From Clostridia bacterium (lineage in GTDB: Bacteria; Bacillota; Clostridia; Oscillospirales; Acutalibacteraceae): 50,057 bases of DNA. A model generated the notes under the pieces. That model was not told where the DNA came from, did no database searches, and saw only the letters and a list, made by a program, of their open reading frames with translations. Location: NCBI GenBank assembly GCA_017623235.1, contig JAGAPN010000073.1, positions 1-50,057 of the forward strand. The letters run 5' to 3'. Below, one piece after another: positions 7,706-16,433 of the stretch (the first letter of the stretch is position 1; each line of letters starts with the position of its first letter). The position numbers and the translations under genes were made by a program.

Positions 7706-8737
7706 ATGGAGCTTACCCCACGCAAAAAGGCAATTATTGCCGAGATAGTCAAGGCCCACATCGAAACGGGAGAGCCTATCGGCTCAAAAATACTTGCTAC
7801 CCGCCTGCAGGGCGCCCCCTCCTCTGCCACCCTTCGAAGCGAGATGAGCGACCTTACCGAAATGGGCTACCTCGAGCAGCCCCACACCTCGGCAGGCCGC
7901 CAGCCTACACCCAAGGCCTACCGCCTCTACGTTACCGAGCTTATGGGACGCCGTGACCTGTCAAGCGACCGAAAAGAGATTATTGACTCTATGCTTGATA
8001 CCGTCAGGCCCGACCCCGAGTCTTTAGGGGCCTCGGCGGCAGAGATTCTCTCATCCCTTACAGGCCTGCCTGCAATATCTGCCTCGGCGGTGGATATGGC
8101 GGTACGGCTCCGCAAGGTCAGCCTCCTCCCCTTAAGCAGGGGGTCGGCGGTGGTTTTCGTTATCGCCGACGACGGTCGCAGTCGCAGCAGGCTGGTCCGC
8201 AGCAACACCCCCCTCACCCAGGACCTGGCAATAAGGTTTGACAACCTGGTAAGGGAAAAGGTCTGCGGTCTTGAGGTTTCGGCCCTGGATATGGCCTATC
8301 TCCAAAGCATCGTGGTTTCCGCCGGGCTGGATGCCCTAAGCCTGGCCCCCTTCCTCTCCGCCGCCTTTGATATGGCTAAGGAGCTTAGGGGCTCCAGGGT
8401 ATCCCTGGGGGGCACGGCCAACCTCTTCTCCCTTTGCAGGGCCGATGAGGACGCCAAAAAAATTATAGACCTGCTGGGCACCTCCGATGCGGTGCAAAGC
8501 ATTTTCTCGGGGGTCAGCGGACCTCTGGGGGTTGTCTTCGGTGATGATACCGACTACTCGGTGCTGAAGCCTACGGGCCTGGTGGTGGCATCCTACGGTG
8601 ACACCCGAGAGCTGGGCCGTATCGCCGTGCTGGGTCCCACCCGTATGGCCTACGACAGCATACTTCCCACAGCCCAATACCTGGCTCAAAGGGTCGGAAG
8701 TATTATGACCGAGGTACTTAAAGGATTGGAGGAATAA
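7706..8737 (+). CDS. hrcA: Heat-inducible transcription repressor HrcA
   Basis: The 343-residue protein begins MELTPRKKAIIAEIVKAHIE and continues into the winged-helix region GEPIGSKILATRL and SSATLRSEMSDLTEMGYLEQPHTSAGR (about 22-66), the HrcA signature. The C-terminal ligand domain ends GVVFGDDTDYSVLKPTGLVVASYG and LGPTRMAYDSILPTAQYLAQRV. An in-frame GTG lies ten codons upstream at 7676, but AGAGGTG before the ATG at 7706 and the conserved N-terminus favour 7706. It is the first gene of the CIRCE operon; grpE follows at once. Confidence 0.95.
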   Translation: MELTPRKKAIIAEIVKAHIETGEPIGSKILATRLQGAPSSATLRSEMSDLTEMGYLEQPHTSAGRQPTPKAYRLYVTELMGRRDLSSDRKEIIDSMLDTVRPDPESLGASAAEILSSLTGLPAISASAVDMAVRLRKVSLLPLSRGSAVVFVIADDGRSRSRLVRSNTPLTQDLAIRFDNLVREKVCGLEVSALDMAYLQSIVVSAGLDALSLAPFLSAAFDMAKELRGSRVSLGGTANLFSLCRADEDAKKIIDLLGTSDAVQSIFSGVSGPLGVVFGDDTDYSVLKPTGLVVASYGDTRELGRIAVLGPTRMAYDSILPTAQYLAQRVGSIMTEVLKGLEE

Positions 8738-8739
8738 TT

Positions 8740-9273
8740 TTGGCAGAGGATATAAAAAAGGAAGAGCCTATAGAGGAGCAGACCGAGGAAAAGGCCGCCG
8801 AGGCTCCCAAAAAGGAAAGAAAATCTAAAAAAGCCGCCGAAATCGAGGCTCTAAAGGCCGAGCTGGAGGCTCTAAACGACCTGCTGCTTCGCACAGCAGC
8901 CGAGTTTGACAACTATAAAAAGCGTACCGAACGTGAAAAAATCACCACCGCCGAATACGCCAAGGCCCAGGTTATGAAAAACCTGCTGCCCATTATCGAC
9001 AACGCCGACCGTGCCGCAGGCTTTGAGCACGGCACCGAGCAGTTTAACAAGGGCATTGAGCTTATTGTAAAGCAGCTGGGTGATTTGGCAGGCAAGCTGG
9101 GACTACAGGAAATCGGCGCCGTAGGGGACACCTTTGACCCCACCATCCACGAGGCAGTTATGCACGTTGAGGATGAGAATTTCGGTGAAAACACCGTAAC
9201 CCGGATACTGCAAAAGGGCTACAAGTTCGGCGATACCGTTGTCCGCCCGGCGATGGTGCAGGTTGCAAACTAA
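8740..9273 (+). CDS. grpE: Nucleotide exchange factor GrpE
   Basis: GrpE releases ADP from DnaK. The 177-residue protein has an acidic and basic N-terminal coiled coil (residues 1-60), the LLRTAAEFDNYKKRTEREK helix, and the C-terminal beta domain with DTFDPTIHEAVMHVEDENFGENTV and KGYKFGDTVVRPAMVQV. It starts with TTG at 8740, preceded by GGAGG. The stop codon is odd: TAA lies at the end of the left arm of a perfect 11-bp palindrome (9263-9289), so the last codons are mirrored downstream. Confidence 0.95.
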   Translation: MAEDIKKEEPIEEQTEEKAAEAPKKERKSKKAAEIEALKAELEALNDLLLRTAAEFDNYKKRTEREKITTAEYAKAQVMKNLLPIIDNADRAAGFEHGTEQFNKGIELIVKQLGDLAGKLGLQEIGAVGDTFDPTIHEAVMHVEDENFGENTVTRILQKGYKFGDTVVRPAMVQVAN

Positions 9274-9385
9274 CGCAGTTAGTTTGCAAATGAAGGAGCT
9301 TCGCTATGAAGGGCCTTCGGCGTGAAGTACGCTAATGCGTATGAAGGTTGTGCTTCGCACAAATTAATGAGTTCCCTTCGGGAAC
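9263..9385 (+). repeat. Palindrome array, left arm of the four-helix-bundle element
   Basis: Six consecutive small hairpins occur: ttgcaaactaa/ttagtttgcaa (9263-9289), agc-ttc-gct (9297-9305), gcc-ttc-ggc (9313-9321), acgc-taat-gcgt (9329-9340), ttgtgc-ttc-gcacaa (9348-9362) and gttccc-ttc-gggaac (9371-9385). The stems differ in sequence, but the joints are nearly constant: ATGAAGG at 9290, 9306 and 9341, with GTGAAGT at 9322. Loops are mostly TTC. The linker is the only conserved sequence; the pairing is conserved without sequence conservation. Confidence 0.85.
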
Positions 9386-9404
9386 GAATATAAGGAGAGA
9401 AAAG

Positions 9405-9770
9405 ATGAAGGAAAACAAGCTTGCAGACCTATCTTTTCAATTTGCGAAAGAAATTATAGCCCTTGTCAGAAATTTAAAGGAAAAAAGAGAAAATATTATC
9501 TCAAATCAGGTTGGAAGAAGCGGTACCTCTATCGGTGCAAATATAAATGAGGCTCAATATGCTCAAAGCAAGGCTGATTTTATATCAAAGCTGCAAATCG
9601 CATTAAAGGAAGCAAACGAAACGGGATATTGGCTGAGGCTTCTTTTTGAAACGGGTTATATTGAAGACAAAACCTTTAAAGAATTAGACGATACCTGCGC
9701 AAGAATTCGTGTTATGCTAATAACATCCTGCAAAACAGCAAAAAATAATATGTCGCAAGACATTTTATAA
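9405..9770 (+). CDS. Four-helix-bundle protein (23S rRNA IVS / S23 family)
   Basis: The 121-residue, all-helical protein has the family core QVGRSGTSIGANINEAQYA (35-53) followed by KADFISKLQIALKEANETGYW. The family was first seen as ORFs inside intervening sequences of 23S rRNA genes and is structurally related to the Avd accessory protein of diversity-generating retroelements; nucleic-acid binding is suspected. The start is the ATG at 9405 with AAGGAGAG upstream; an in-frame upstream extension runs through hairpins and is not convincing. It interrupts the heat-shock operon between grpE and dnaK and sits between two palindrome arrays. Its last codons encode one of the hairpins (9750-9763). 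Confidence 0.9.
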   Translation: MKENKLADLSFQFAKEIIALVRNLKEKRENIISNQVGRSGTSIGANINEAQYAQSKADFISKLQIALKEANETGYWLRLLFETGYIEDKTFKELDDTCARIRVMLITSCKTAKNNMSQDIL

Positions 9771-9881
9771 ATCGTGCCAACGGCACACCGTAATTTTGCC
9801 GCAAGGCAAAGCATCATTGCCCGCAAGGGCAGCATCATTTTGTAAAACAAACCATCATTTCACCGCAAGGTGAAGCATCAT
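9750..9881 (+). repeat. Palindrome array, right arm of the four-helix-bundle element
   Basis: Hairpins: atgtc-gcaa-gacat (9750-9763, inside the coding end), gtgcc-aac-ggcac (9774-9786), tttgcc-gcaa-ggcaaa (9795-9810), tgccc-gcaa-gggca (9818-9831), tttgt-aaa-acaaa (9839-9851) and ttcacc-gcaa-ggtgaa (9859-9874). Joints read GCATCAT at 9811, 9832 and 9875 and CCATCAT at 9852. These resemble the reverse complement of the left-arm ATGAAGG/ATGATGC linker. Loops are mostly GCAA. The dnaK ribosome binding site follows within 15 bases. Confidence 0.85.
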
Positions 9882-9903
9882 TATTTTACGGAGGAAAATC
9901 ATT

Positions 9904-11745
9904 ATGGGAAAAATTATCGGAATTGACTTAGGTACAACCAACTCCTGCGTTGCCGTTATGGAAGGCGGCGAGGCAGTTGTTATTGCCAACGCAGAGGGCT
10001 CTCGCACTACCCCCTCGGTAGTAGCCTTCTCTAAAACAGGGGAGCGTATGGTAGGCCAGGTGGCAAAGCGCCAGGCTATCACCAACCCCGACCGCACCAT
10101 TTCATCCATCAAGCGTGAAATGGGTACCGCAAAGACCGTTTCTATCGACGGTAAGGATTACACCCCCCAGCAGATTTCTGCAATCATTCTGCAGAAGCTG
10201 AAGGCCGATGCCGAGGCCTATCTCGGCACCGAGGTTACCGAAGCTGTTATCACCGTTCCTGCCTACTTTACCGACGCCCAGCGTCAGGCTACCAAGGATG
10301 CAGGCAGAATTGCAGGCCTTGACGTAAAGCGTATCATCAACGAGCCTACCGCCGCTGCCCTTGCTTATTCTATCGACAAGGAAGACGACCAGAAGATTAT
10401 GGTTTACGACCTTGGCGGCGGTACCTTCGACGTTTCCATCATCGAGATGGGTGACGGCGTTCAGGAGGTTCTTGCCACCGCAGGTAACAACCGTCTTGGC
10501 GGTGACGACTTCGACAAGCGTATTATGGATTGGATTGTTGCCGGCTTCAAGGCCGATAACGGCATTGACCTTTCCACCGATAAAATGGCTATGCAGAGAA
10601 TTAAGGAAGCAGCCGAAAAGGCCAAAATTGACCTTTCGGGTATGTCCTCTACCGACATTAACCTGCCCTTCATCACCGTAGACGCCACCGGCCCCAAGCA
10701 TTATGAGGCCACCCTTACCCGCGCCAAGTTCAACGAGCTTACCGACGACCTGGTAGAGGCTACTATGGGTCCCGTTCGCCAGGCTCTGGCCGACTCGGGT
10801 CTTAATAAGAGCGAAATCCATAAGGTTCTTATGGTGGGCGGCTCCTCCAGAATCCCCGCCGTACATGAGGCTGTTAAGAACTTCATCGGTAAAGAGCCCT
10901 CCAAGGGCCTCAACCCTGACGAGTGCGTAGCCCTCGGTGCCGCAATTCAGGGCGGCGTTCTGGGCGGCGACGTTAAGGGCCTGCTGCTCCTTGACGTAAC
11001 ACCCCTTTCTCTTGGTATTGAAACTATGGGCGGCGTTTCCACCAAGGTTATTGACAGAAACACCACCATCCCCTCCAAGAAGAGCCAGATTTTCTCCACC
11101 GCCGCTGACGGCCAGACCTCTGTTGAGGTACACGTGCTGCAGGGTGAGCGTGAGTTTGCAAAGGACAACAAGACCCTGGGCGTATTCCACCTTGACGGTA
11201 TTGCTCCCGCACCCCGTGGAATCCCCCAGATTGAGGTAACCTTTAACATTGATGCCAACGGTATCGTTAACGTATCTGCCAAGGACCTGGGCACAGGCAA
11301 GGAGCAGTCTATCACCATTACCGCATCCACCAATATGTCCAAGGAGGATATTGACAAGGCCGTTAAGGAGGCCGAGGAGTATGCCGCCGAGGATAAGAAG
11401 CGTCGTGAGGCCGTTGACGTAAGAAACGGCGCCGACCAGATGGTATACCAGACCGAAAAGACCCTTTCTGAATTCGGTGACAAGATTACCGCCGATGAGA
11501 AGAAGGCTATCGAGGATGCCAAGGAGGCATTAAAGGAAGCCCTTAAGGGTGAGGATATCGAGGCTATCAAGGCCAAGCAGGAGGAGCTGCAGAAGCAGGT
11601 TTACGCTATCAGCGAAAAGGTTTACAAGGCCGCCGCTGAGGCCCAGGCTGCTGCAGGCGGCGCCGCTCCCGGCGGCGATGCAGGCCAGGCAGGCCCCGAC
11701 GTTTACGATGCGGATTATACCGACGTTGATGATTCAAACAAATAA
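9904..11745 (+). CDS. dnaK: Molecular chaperone DnaK (Hsp70)
   Basis: The 613-residue chaperone starts [19 protein letters not shown] (phosphate 1 motif). It carries [11 protein letters not shown] and [13 protein letters not shown] in the ATPase domain, [13 protein letters not shown] near residue 310, and the peptide-binding domain from about 360, [17 protein letters not shown] onward. The C-terminal tail ends in a Gly/Ala-rich stretch and an acidic segment. GGAGG at 9890-9894 is its ribosome binding site. The stop TAA (11743-11745) lies inside a perfect 15-bp palindrome (11735-11766). Being downstream of the inserted element, it depends on readthrough from the CIRCE promoter unless the element supplies a promoter. 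Confidence 0.98.
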   Translation: MGKIIGIDLGTTNSCVAVMEGGEAVVIANAEGSRTTPSVVAFSKTGERMVGQVAKRQAITNPDRTISSIKREMGTAKTVSIDGKDYTPQQISAIILQKLKADAEAYLGTEVTEAVITVPAYFTDAQRQATKDAGRIAGLDVKRIINEPTAAALAYSIDKEDDQKIMVYDLGGGTFDVSIIEMGDGVQEVLATAGNNRLGGDDFDKRIMDWIVAGFKADNGIDLSTDKMAMQRIKEAAEKAKIDLSGMSSTDINLPFITVDATGPKHYEATLTRAKFNELTDDLVEATMGPVRQALADSGLNKSEIHKVLMVGGSSRIPAVHEAVKNFIGKEPSKGLNPDECVALGAAIQGGVLGGDVKGLLLLDVTPLSLGIETMGGVSTKVIDRNTTIPSKKSQIFSTAADGQTSVEVHVLQGEREFAKDNKTLGVFHLDGIAPAPRGIPQIEVTFNIDANGIVNVSAKDLGTGKEQSITITASTNMSKEDIDKAVKEAEEYAAEDKKRREAVDVRNGADQMVYQTEKTLSEFGDKITADEKKAIEDAKEALKEALKGEDIEAIKAKQEELQKQVYAISEKVYKAAAEAQAAAGGAAPGGDAGQAGPDVYDADYTDVDDSNK

Positions 11746-11766
11746 GGCCGAGGCCTTATTTGTTTG
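11735..11766 (+). repeat. Perfect 15-bp palindrome over the dnaK stop codon
   Basis: caaacaaataaggcc (11735-11749), two bases, then ggccttatttgtttg (11752-11766) are exact inverse complements. The left arm contains the final codons and TAA of dnaK. No T-tract follows immediately, so it may act as an mRNA 3'-end or processing hairpin rather than a terminator, which would also cut off dnaJ. Confidence 0.75.
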
Positions 11767-11781
11767 ATAGGGATAAGAAAA

Positions 11782-11854
11782 AGGGGTGTCTTAAAGCGAC
11801 ACAGGGGCGGCAAAGCCGCAGTACTGTGCCGACAGGCACCCCTGCGAAGCCTCT
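11782..11854 (+). repeat. Clustered-hairpin repeat D, copy 1 (dnaK-dnaJ gap)
   Basis: An outer stem aggggtg (11782-11788) pairs with cacccct. Inside it are gcggc-aaa-gccgc and gtgcc-gaca-ggcac hairpins and the palindrome agtact, ending ctgcgaagcctct. The start (AGGGGT), the inner ACAGGG and the end CTGCGAAGCC recur at 41796-41853. Flanking tagggat (11768) and atccct copies (11856, 11863) form a further inverted repeat. Purpose unknown. Confidence 0.55.
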
Positions 11855-11889
11855 AATCCCTAATCCCTATAAAACCGGAGGTTTTTATC

Positions 11890-13056
11890 TTGGCAGATAA
11901 ACGAGATTATTACGAGGTCCTGGGCGTTGAAAAGGGCGTTTCTGAGGACGAACTGAAAAAAGCATACAGAAAAAAGGCCAAGCTTTATCATCCCGACCTT
12001 CACCCCGGCGACGAAGAGGCCGAGAAGAACTTCAAGGAGGTAAACGAGGCCTACGAGGTGCTGTCCGATTCGGATAAAAGGGCCCGTTACGACCAGTTCG
12101 GTCACGCAGGGGTAGACCCTAATTTCGGGGCAGGCCAGGGTGGTAATCCCTTTGGCGGCGGCTTCGGCGGTGGCTTTGGCTTTGACGACCTTGGTGATAT
12201 CCTGGGCTCAATGTTCGGTGGCGGCTTCGGCGGCGGTTTTGGCGGCGGTGGCCGTTCAAATGCCCCCAGACGAGGCAGCGACGTGGAGGTTAACGTGGTT
12301 ATCTCCTTTGAGGAGGCGGCCAAGGGCTGTAAAAAAACCATCAAGGTAACCCGAATTGAGAACTGTAAGGATTGCGGCGGCGACGGCTGCCAGGCAGGCA
12401 CCTCTCCCACCACCTGTAGCGCCTGCGGCGGAACGGGCAGGGTAACGGTGCAACAGCGCACCCCCTTCGGTATTGCCCAGACCCAGCGTGCCTGTGACCG
12501 TTGCGGCGGCCGAGGCAAAACCATAGAGAACCCCTGTAAGACCTGTAACGGCAAGGGCAGAATCCGCCACACCGTAGACGCCGAGGTAGAAATTCCTGCA
12601 GGTATTGATGACGGCCAGGCCTTTATCGGTATCCGTGGCGGCGGTAACGTTGGTGTAAACGGCGGCGGCTCCGGCGACCTGGTAGTGGGCGTCAGCCTCA
12701 GACCCCACCCCTTCTTTGAGAGGGAGGGCTTTGACGTTTACTGTGAGATTCCCGTTACCTTTGCCCAAGCGGCCCTGGGCGCAGAGATTATCGTGCCCAC
12801 CCTGGACGGCAAGGTTAAATTCAACATACACGAGGGCACCCAGCCGGGAGAACGGTTCAAGCTCCGTGATAAGGGTATAAAGCGGCTGAATTACCCCGGC
12901 CGTGGCGACCAGTACGTTATTATAAACGTGGAAATTCCAAGGGATTTAAACCGCAAGCAGAAGGACATGCTTCGTGCCTTTGATGAATCCACCGACGATA
13001 AAAACTACAACAAGAAAAAATCCTTCTTTGATAAGGTGAAGGATTTGTTTGACTAA
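11890..13056 (+). CDS. dnaJ: Co-chaperone DnaJ (Hsp40)
   Basis: The 388-residue protein has a J domain with HPD at 34-36, a long Gly/Phe region (about 75-125), four CxxCxGxG zinc motifs ([32 protein letters not shown]) and a C-terminal substrate domain ending in a basic tail. It starts with TTG at 11890 with GGAGG upstream. It stimulates DnaK ATPase and delivers substrates. It is the last gene of the operon; a strong terminator follows. Confidence 0.97.
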   Translation: MADKRDYYEVLGVEKGVSEDELKKAYRKKAKLYHPDLHPGDEEAEKNFKEVNEAYEVLSDSDKRARYDQFGHAGVDPNFGAGQGGNPFGGGFGGGFGFDDLGDILGSMFGGGFGGGFGGGGRSNAPRRGSDVEVNVVISFEEAAKGCKKTIKVTRIENCKDCGGDGCQAGTSPTTCSACGGTGRVTVQQRTPFGIAQTQRACDRCGGRGKTIENPCKTCNGKGRIRHTVDAEVEIPAGIDDGQAFIGIRGGGNVGVNGGGSGDLVVGVSLRPHPFFEREGFDVYCEIPVTFAQAALGAEIIVPTLDGKVKFNIHEGTQPGERFKLRDKGIKRLNYPGRGDQYVIINVEIPRDLNRKQKDMLRAFDESTDDKNYNKKKSFFDKVKDLFD

Positions 13057-13059
13057 AAA

Positions 13060-13092
13060 AAGGACCCGTGAGGGTCCTTCTTTTTTTTTTAT
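13060..13092 (+). terminator. Terminator of the heat-shock operon
   Basis: The stem aggaccc (13061-13067) / gggtcct (13072-13078) is followed by an uninterrupted run of T (13081-13090). The A-run on the left makes it usable also for the convergent minus-strand gene that ends at 13089. Confidence 0.9.
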
Positions 13093-13685
13093 TTTTCTAA
13101 TCTTTTCTTTACGTAATCTTTAATAAAATCTGCAGTGCCCTGGGTGCCGAAATGGGTTGAATCAATACAAAGGTCGTAGGTATCAATCTGGCCCCATTTT
13201 CCCTTACAGTAGCGGTCGTGATAATACTTGCGGGTGCGGTCGTGACGGTCCATCTTCTCGATAGCGGCGGCACGGTCAAGGTTAAATTGCTTCATAACAC
13301 GGCCGATTTTGTACTCACGCTCGCCCTTTACAAATATTGTGATAAGGCCGTCGTAATCCTTCAGCACCTCTTCGGCGCAGCGGCCGACTATCACGAAGGA
13401 TTCGTCGGATTCTCCCAGCTTTTTAATGTAATTAAACTGCATTTCGGCTACGTGGTCCTCAAAGGAGGTGGTATGGACGCCCACGGTTTTGTGGAAAAAG
13501 TGACGCTTTTTCTTTTTGGCATATTCCTGCAGGGTAGCGGCGTCAACGTCCATCTCTGCCGCAACCTTTTCAACTATGTTGCGGTCATAAAGATTTACCC
13601 CAAGCTCTTTGGCAAGGGCTCTGCCCACGTGTTTTCCGCCGCTGCCGAATTCGCGGCCTATGGCAATGATAAAACGCTTTGACAT
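13089..13685 (-). CDS. Cytidylate kinase-like family protein
   Basis: The 198-residue P-loop protein starts FIIAIGREFGSGGKHVGRALAKELG. This is the variant phosphate loop of the cytidylate-kinase-like family (PF13189), which is distinct from true Cmk. Conserved arginines in RHDRTRKYYHDRY (about 147-159) form the lid. Such proteins are common in Clostridia; the substrate is not established. It is separated by 18 bases from the permease gene upstream on minus, suggesting cotranscription. Confidence 0.85.
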   Translation of the reverse strand: MSKRFIIAIGREFGSGGKHVGRALAKELGVNLYDRNIVEKVAAEMDVDAATLQEYAKKKKRHFFHKTVGVHTTSFEDHVAEMQFNYIKKLGESDESFVIVGRCAEEVLKDYDGLITIFVKGEREYKIGRVMKQFNLDRAAAIEKMDRHDRTRKYYHDRYCKGKWGQIDTYDLCIDSTHFGTQGTADFIKDYVKKRLEK

Positions 13686-13703
13686 AAAATACCTCCCTTA
13701 AAA

Positions 13704-15071
13704 TTATATGCAGTATCTAAGCAGAATAACCACGGTAGAAATAGCAAGCACTATAACGGTGGCGGGAACGGCCTGCTTACAAAACTTGCCCCAGGTGATA
13801 ATGTGACCGTTCTTGGCGGCAACAGATGTGCCCACCACGTTGGCCGAGGCGCCGATAGGTGTGGCGCAACCGCCGATGTCGGTACCCATTGCAAGGCTCC
13901 AGGCCAGGGTGGAAAGAACGCCTGTGTCGGCCCCTGCGAGAGAGGTGATAATGGGCACCATGGTGGCCGCAAAGGGAATGTTATCCACAAAGGCGGAGGC
14001 TACGGCCGAGAACCAGATAATGATAACTACCATTACAATAAGGTTACCGCCCGAAATTGTAGCAATAAAGTTAGCCATAAGCTCCAGCACGCCGGTCTGC
14101 TCGAGGCCGCCTACCACGATAAACAGGCCCACGAAGAAGAGCAGGGTTTTATAGTCGACCTTGCTGAGTATTATACCAATACCCTTGCCTGCGCAAAGCA
14201 GGGTAATAAGGGCAATTCCCGCGCCGATAGAGGCCACCGAAAGACCTGTCTGGGCGTGGGTAACCAGAAGCACCACCGCCAGCAGGAAGATAACTATGCT
14301 GATGATAAAATCACGCATATTAACGATAGCCGAGGCAGGGGAGGGCATAGAGTCGGCATCTATTTCTGCGCCGCCTGCAGACTTTAGCTCCTTGCGATTT
14401 ACAAGATAGAAATAAACCACAATAAATACAAGGGAAACTCCTGCGATAAGGCCTGTATTAAGGAGGAAATCGGTAAAGGAGTAGCCCAGAGCCGAGCCTA
14501 TGATAATATTTGGGGGGTCACCGCACATGGTGGCACTGCCGCCCAGGTTTGCGCAGAAGATTTCTGCCAAAATCATAGGAACGGGGTTGAATTTTAGAAG
14601 CTTGGCCAGCTCAATGGTAATGGCCGCCAGGAAGAGTATAACGGTAATGCTGTCGATAAACATAGCCAGCACCGCCGACATAATCATAAAAGCGATGAAA
14701 AGGGGCACTACCTTATATTTTACTACCTTGGCCAGCAGCATACAAATCCAGCGGAAGAAGCCGGATTTTGCCATACCCTCAACCATAACCATCATACCTG
14801 CCAGGAAGATGATGGTAGCCCAGTCGATACCGCCGTGGCCCCCGTGGGAGGTGGCGTTAGGGTCGGCCCACCAAAAATGCAGGTCGGCAAGATTATGTAG
14901 GGCGAGAGTGTTCCAGATGGCGCCAAAATCCTGCATAATAAGGCCGAAAACTACCACAAAGGTAATAAGGCCGCAACCCAGGGTAACGTAGTGACGCTCA
15001 ATTTTATCCATAACAATAAGTACAAACATAGCGACGAATATTACCGCCGCCGCAATTTGCGCTGCTAACAT
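13704..15071 (-). CDS. SLC13/ArsB-NhaD-type permease
   Basis: The 455-residue protein has about ten to twelve hydrophobic helices. The two symmetric signatures of the ion-transporter superfamily are present: LGGSATMCGDPPNIIIGSALG (about 174-194) and TDIGGCATPIGASANVVG (about 400-417). Members move arsenite, Na+/H+, citrate or dicarboxylates, and sequence alone does not decide which. No arsR, ATPase or citrate-lyase gene lies nearby, so an organic-acid or sodium antiporter role is only an inference. Minus strand, followed by the cytidylate-kinase-like gene. Confidence 0.85.
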   Translation of the reverse strand: MLAAQIAAAVIFVAMFVLIVMDKIERHYVTLGCGLITFVVVFGLIMQDFGAIWNTLALHNLADLHFWWADPNATSHGGHGGIDWATIIFLAGMMVMVEGMAKSGFFRWICMLLAKVVKYKVVPLFIAFMIMSAVLAMFIDSITVILFLAAITIELAKLLKFNPVPMILAEIFCANLGGSATMCGDPPNIIIGSALGYSFTDFLLNTGLIAGVSLVFIVVYFYLVNRKELKSAGGAEIDADSMPSPASAIVNMRDFIISIVIFLLAVVLLVTHAQTGLSVASIGAGIALITLLCAGKGIGIILSKVDYKTLLFFVGLFIVVGGLEQTGVLELMANFIATISGGNLIVMVVIIIWFSAVASAFVDNIPFAATMVPIITSLAGADTGVLSTLAWSLAMGTDIGGCATPIGASANVVGTSVAAKNGHIITWGKFCKQAVPATVIVLAISTVVILLRYCI

Positions 15072-15146
15072 ATTAAAACCCCCAGAAAAACTTTCTTTTT
15101 TACATTATAATACAAAAAGTGTTCTTTTGCAACACACAACTGTATT

Positions 15147-16433
15147 TTAAATAAGAATACCTTTACAAAAATCTCCGCAGGACGCCAAAAGCCTTACGGG
15201 AAGAATTTTACCCTCTATGGATGTGTCGGAGGGCACCGCTACACGGGAGTAGTTGGGTGTGTAGCCGTAGTAGATGCCGTCCTTTACGGTTTCAAAAAGC
15301 ACGGTGGCATCCTTTCCTGCCTGGGCGGCAAGGAAGGCCGCCTCACACTCTGCGGCGGCCGCCGCCATAAGGGCGGCACGGGCCTCCTTCTCCCTGGTGC
15401 AGAGCTGACCCGGCAGAGCGGCGGCTACGGTGCCGGCCCGCCTTGAATAGGCAAAGACGTGGCCGCGGGCAAAGCCGATTTCCTTATAGAAGGCAAGGCT
15501 TTCTCCGAACTCCTCCTCGCTCTCCCCGGGGAAGCCCACCATAATGTCGGTGGTGATAGAGCAATCCTTGAATTTAGCCCTTATTCTTGTTACCAGGTCA
15601 CGGTAAAAGGCGGTGTCATAGTGGCGGTTCATCCTTTTAAGGGTGGCGTCACAGCCCGACTGCAGGGCCAGGTGGAACTGGGGACAGAATTTTTCCTCGG
15701 AATAAAGCCCCTCCAGGGTGGCGTCGCTTATATGGTCAGGCTCAAGGGAGCCCAGGCGCACACGCATTATTCCTCGGGGCTTGGCGGCGGCCCTTACGGC
15801 GTCGCAGATAGTCAGCCCTGTTTCCCTGCCGTAGGAGGTAAGGTTAATGCCCACCAGCACAATTTCCTTGAAGCCCTTTTGGGCCAGGGCCTCGGCCTCG
15901 GCGGTAATTTCCTCTAAGGGTCTGGAGCGAATCGGCCCCCTGGCCTTGGGGATGGTGCAGTAGGTGCAGTAACGGTCACAGCCGTCCTCTATTTTCATAA
16001 AGGCACGGGTGCGGTCGGAAAAATCAGATAGGGAGGGGGTTGTGTATTCCTCCTGTCTGCTGTGGGGTGAAACCTCCCTTATAGGCTCTCGGTTTTCCAC
16101 AAAACGGGCCAGATATTCGGGCATTTTGCCGTGGTCCCTGTTGCCCGTTATAACGTCGGCGGCCTCCAGGGCATAGGCCTCCTCGGGGAAGGCCTGGGGC
16201 ATACAGCCTGCCAGCATTATTACCGCCTCGGGCCGCAGCTTTCTGAAGCGGCGCACCGCCTGGCGGGTCTTGCGGTCGCTTTCGGCCGTCACCGTGCAGG
16301 AGTTTATTATAATGCAGTCGGCATCGGCCGCCTCCTCGCATATCGTATGGCCTGCGGCTTTCATCTGCTCGGCCATAACCTGGGATTCATACTGATTTAC
16401 CTTACAGCCCAGGGTGTAAATATATATCTTCAT
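15147..16433 (-). CDS. mtaB: tRNA t6A37 methylthiotransferase MtaB
   Basis: This radical SAM enzyme converts t6A37 to ms2t6A in ANN-decoding tRNAs. The 428-residue protein has the N-terminal UPF0004 cluster cysteines C10, C46 and C77, the radical SAM motif CDRYCTYC (C152, C156, C159), and a C-terminal TRAM-like segment (IEGKILPVRLLA). The opening KIYIYTLGCKVNQYESQ is diagnostic for MtaB versus MiaB. Its start overlaps the end of the DUF3842 gene by 32 bases; AAAAGGAG for this start lies inside that gene, so the two are translationally coupled. Confidence 0.95.
   Translation of the reverse strand: MKIYIYTLGCKVNQYESQVMAEQMKAAGHTICEEAADADCIIINSCTVTAESDRKTRQAVRRFRKLRPEAVIMLAGCMPQAFPEEAYALEAADVITGNRDHGKMPEYLARFVENREPIREVSPHSRQEEYTTPSLSDFSDRTRAFMKIEDGCDRYCTYCTIPKARGPIRSRPLEEITAEAEALAQKGFKEIVLVGINLTSYGRETGLTICDAVRAAAKPRGIMRVRLGSLEPDHISDATLEGLYSEEKFCPQFHLALQSGCDATLKRMNRHYDTAFYRDLVTRIRAKFKDCSITTDIMVGFPGESEEEFGESLAFYKEIGFARGHVFAYSRRAGTVAAALPGQLCTREKEARAALMAAAAAECEAAFLAAQAGKDATVLFETVKDGIYYGYTPNYSRVAVPSDTSIEGKILPVRLLASCGDFCKGILI

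Noticed and set aside
9405..9770. Diversity-generating retroelement accessory protein (Avd)
   Set aside because: The fold family is related, but no reverse transcriptase, template repeat or variable repeat is in the window.
9290..9881. CRISPR array
   Set aside because: The 7-base linker is too short for a CRISPR repeat, the intervals vary in length, every interval is itself a palindrome, and no cas gene is present.
10102..11190. A 362-codon minus-strand frame antisense to dnaK
   Set aside because: It is a shadow of the highly biased dnaK codons; no start context or family resemblance. The same applies to the long antisense frames over ddh, dnaJ, pflB, metY and rqcH.
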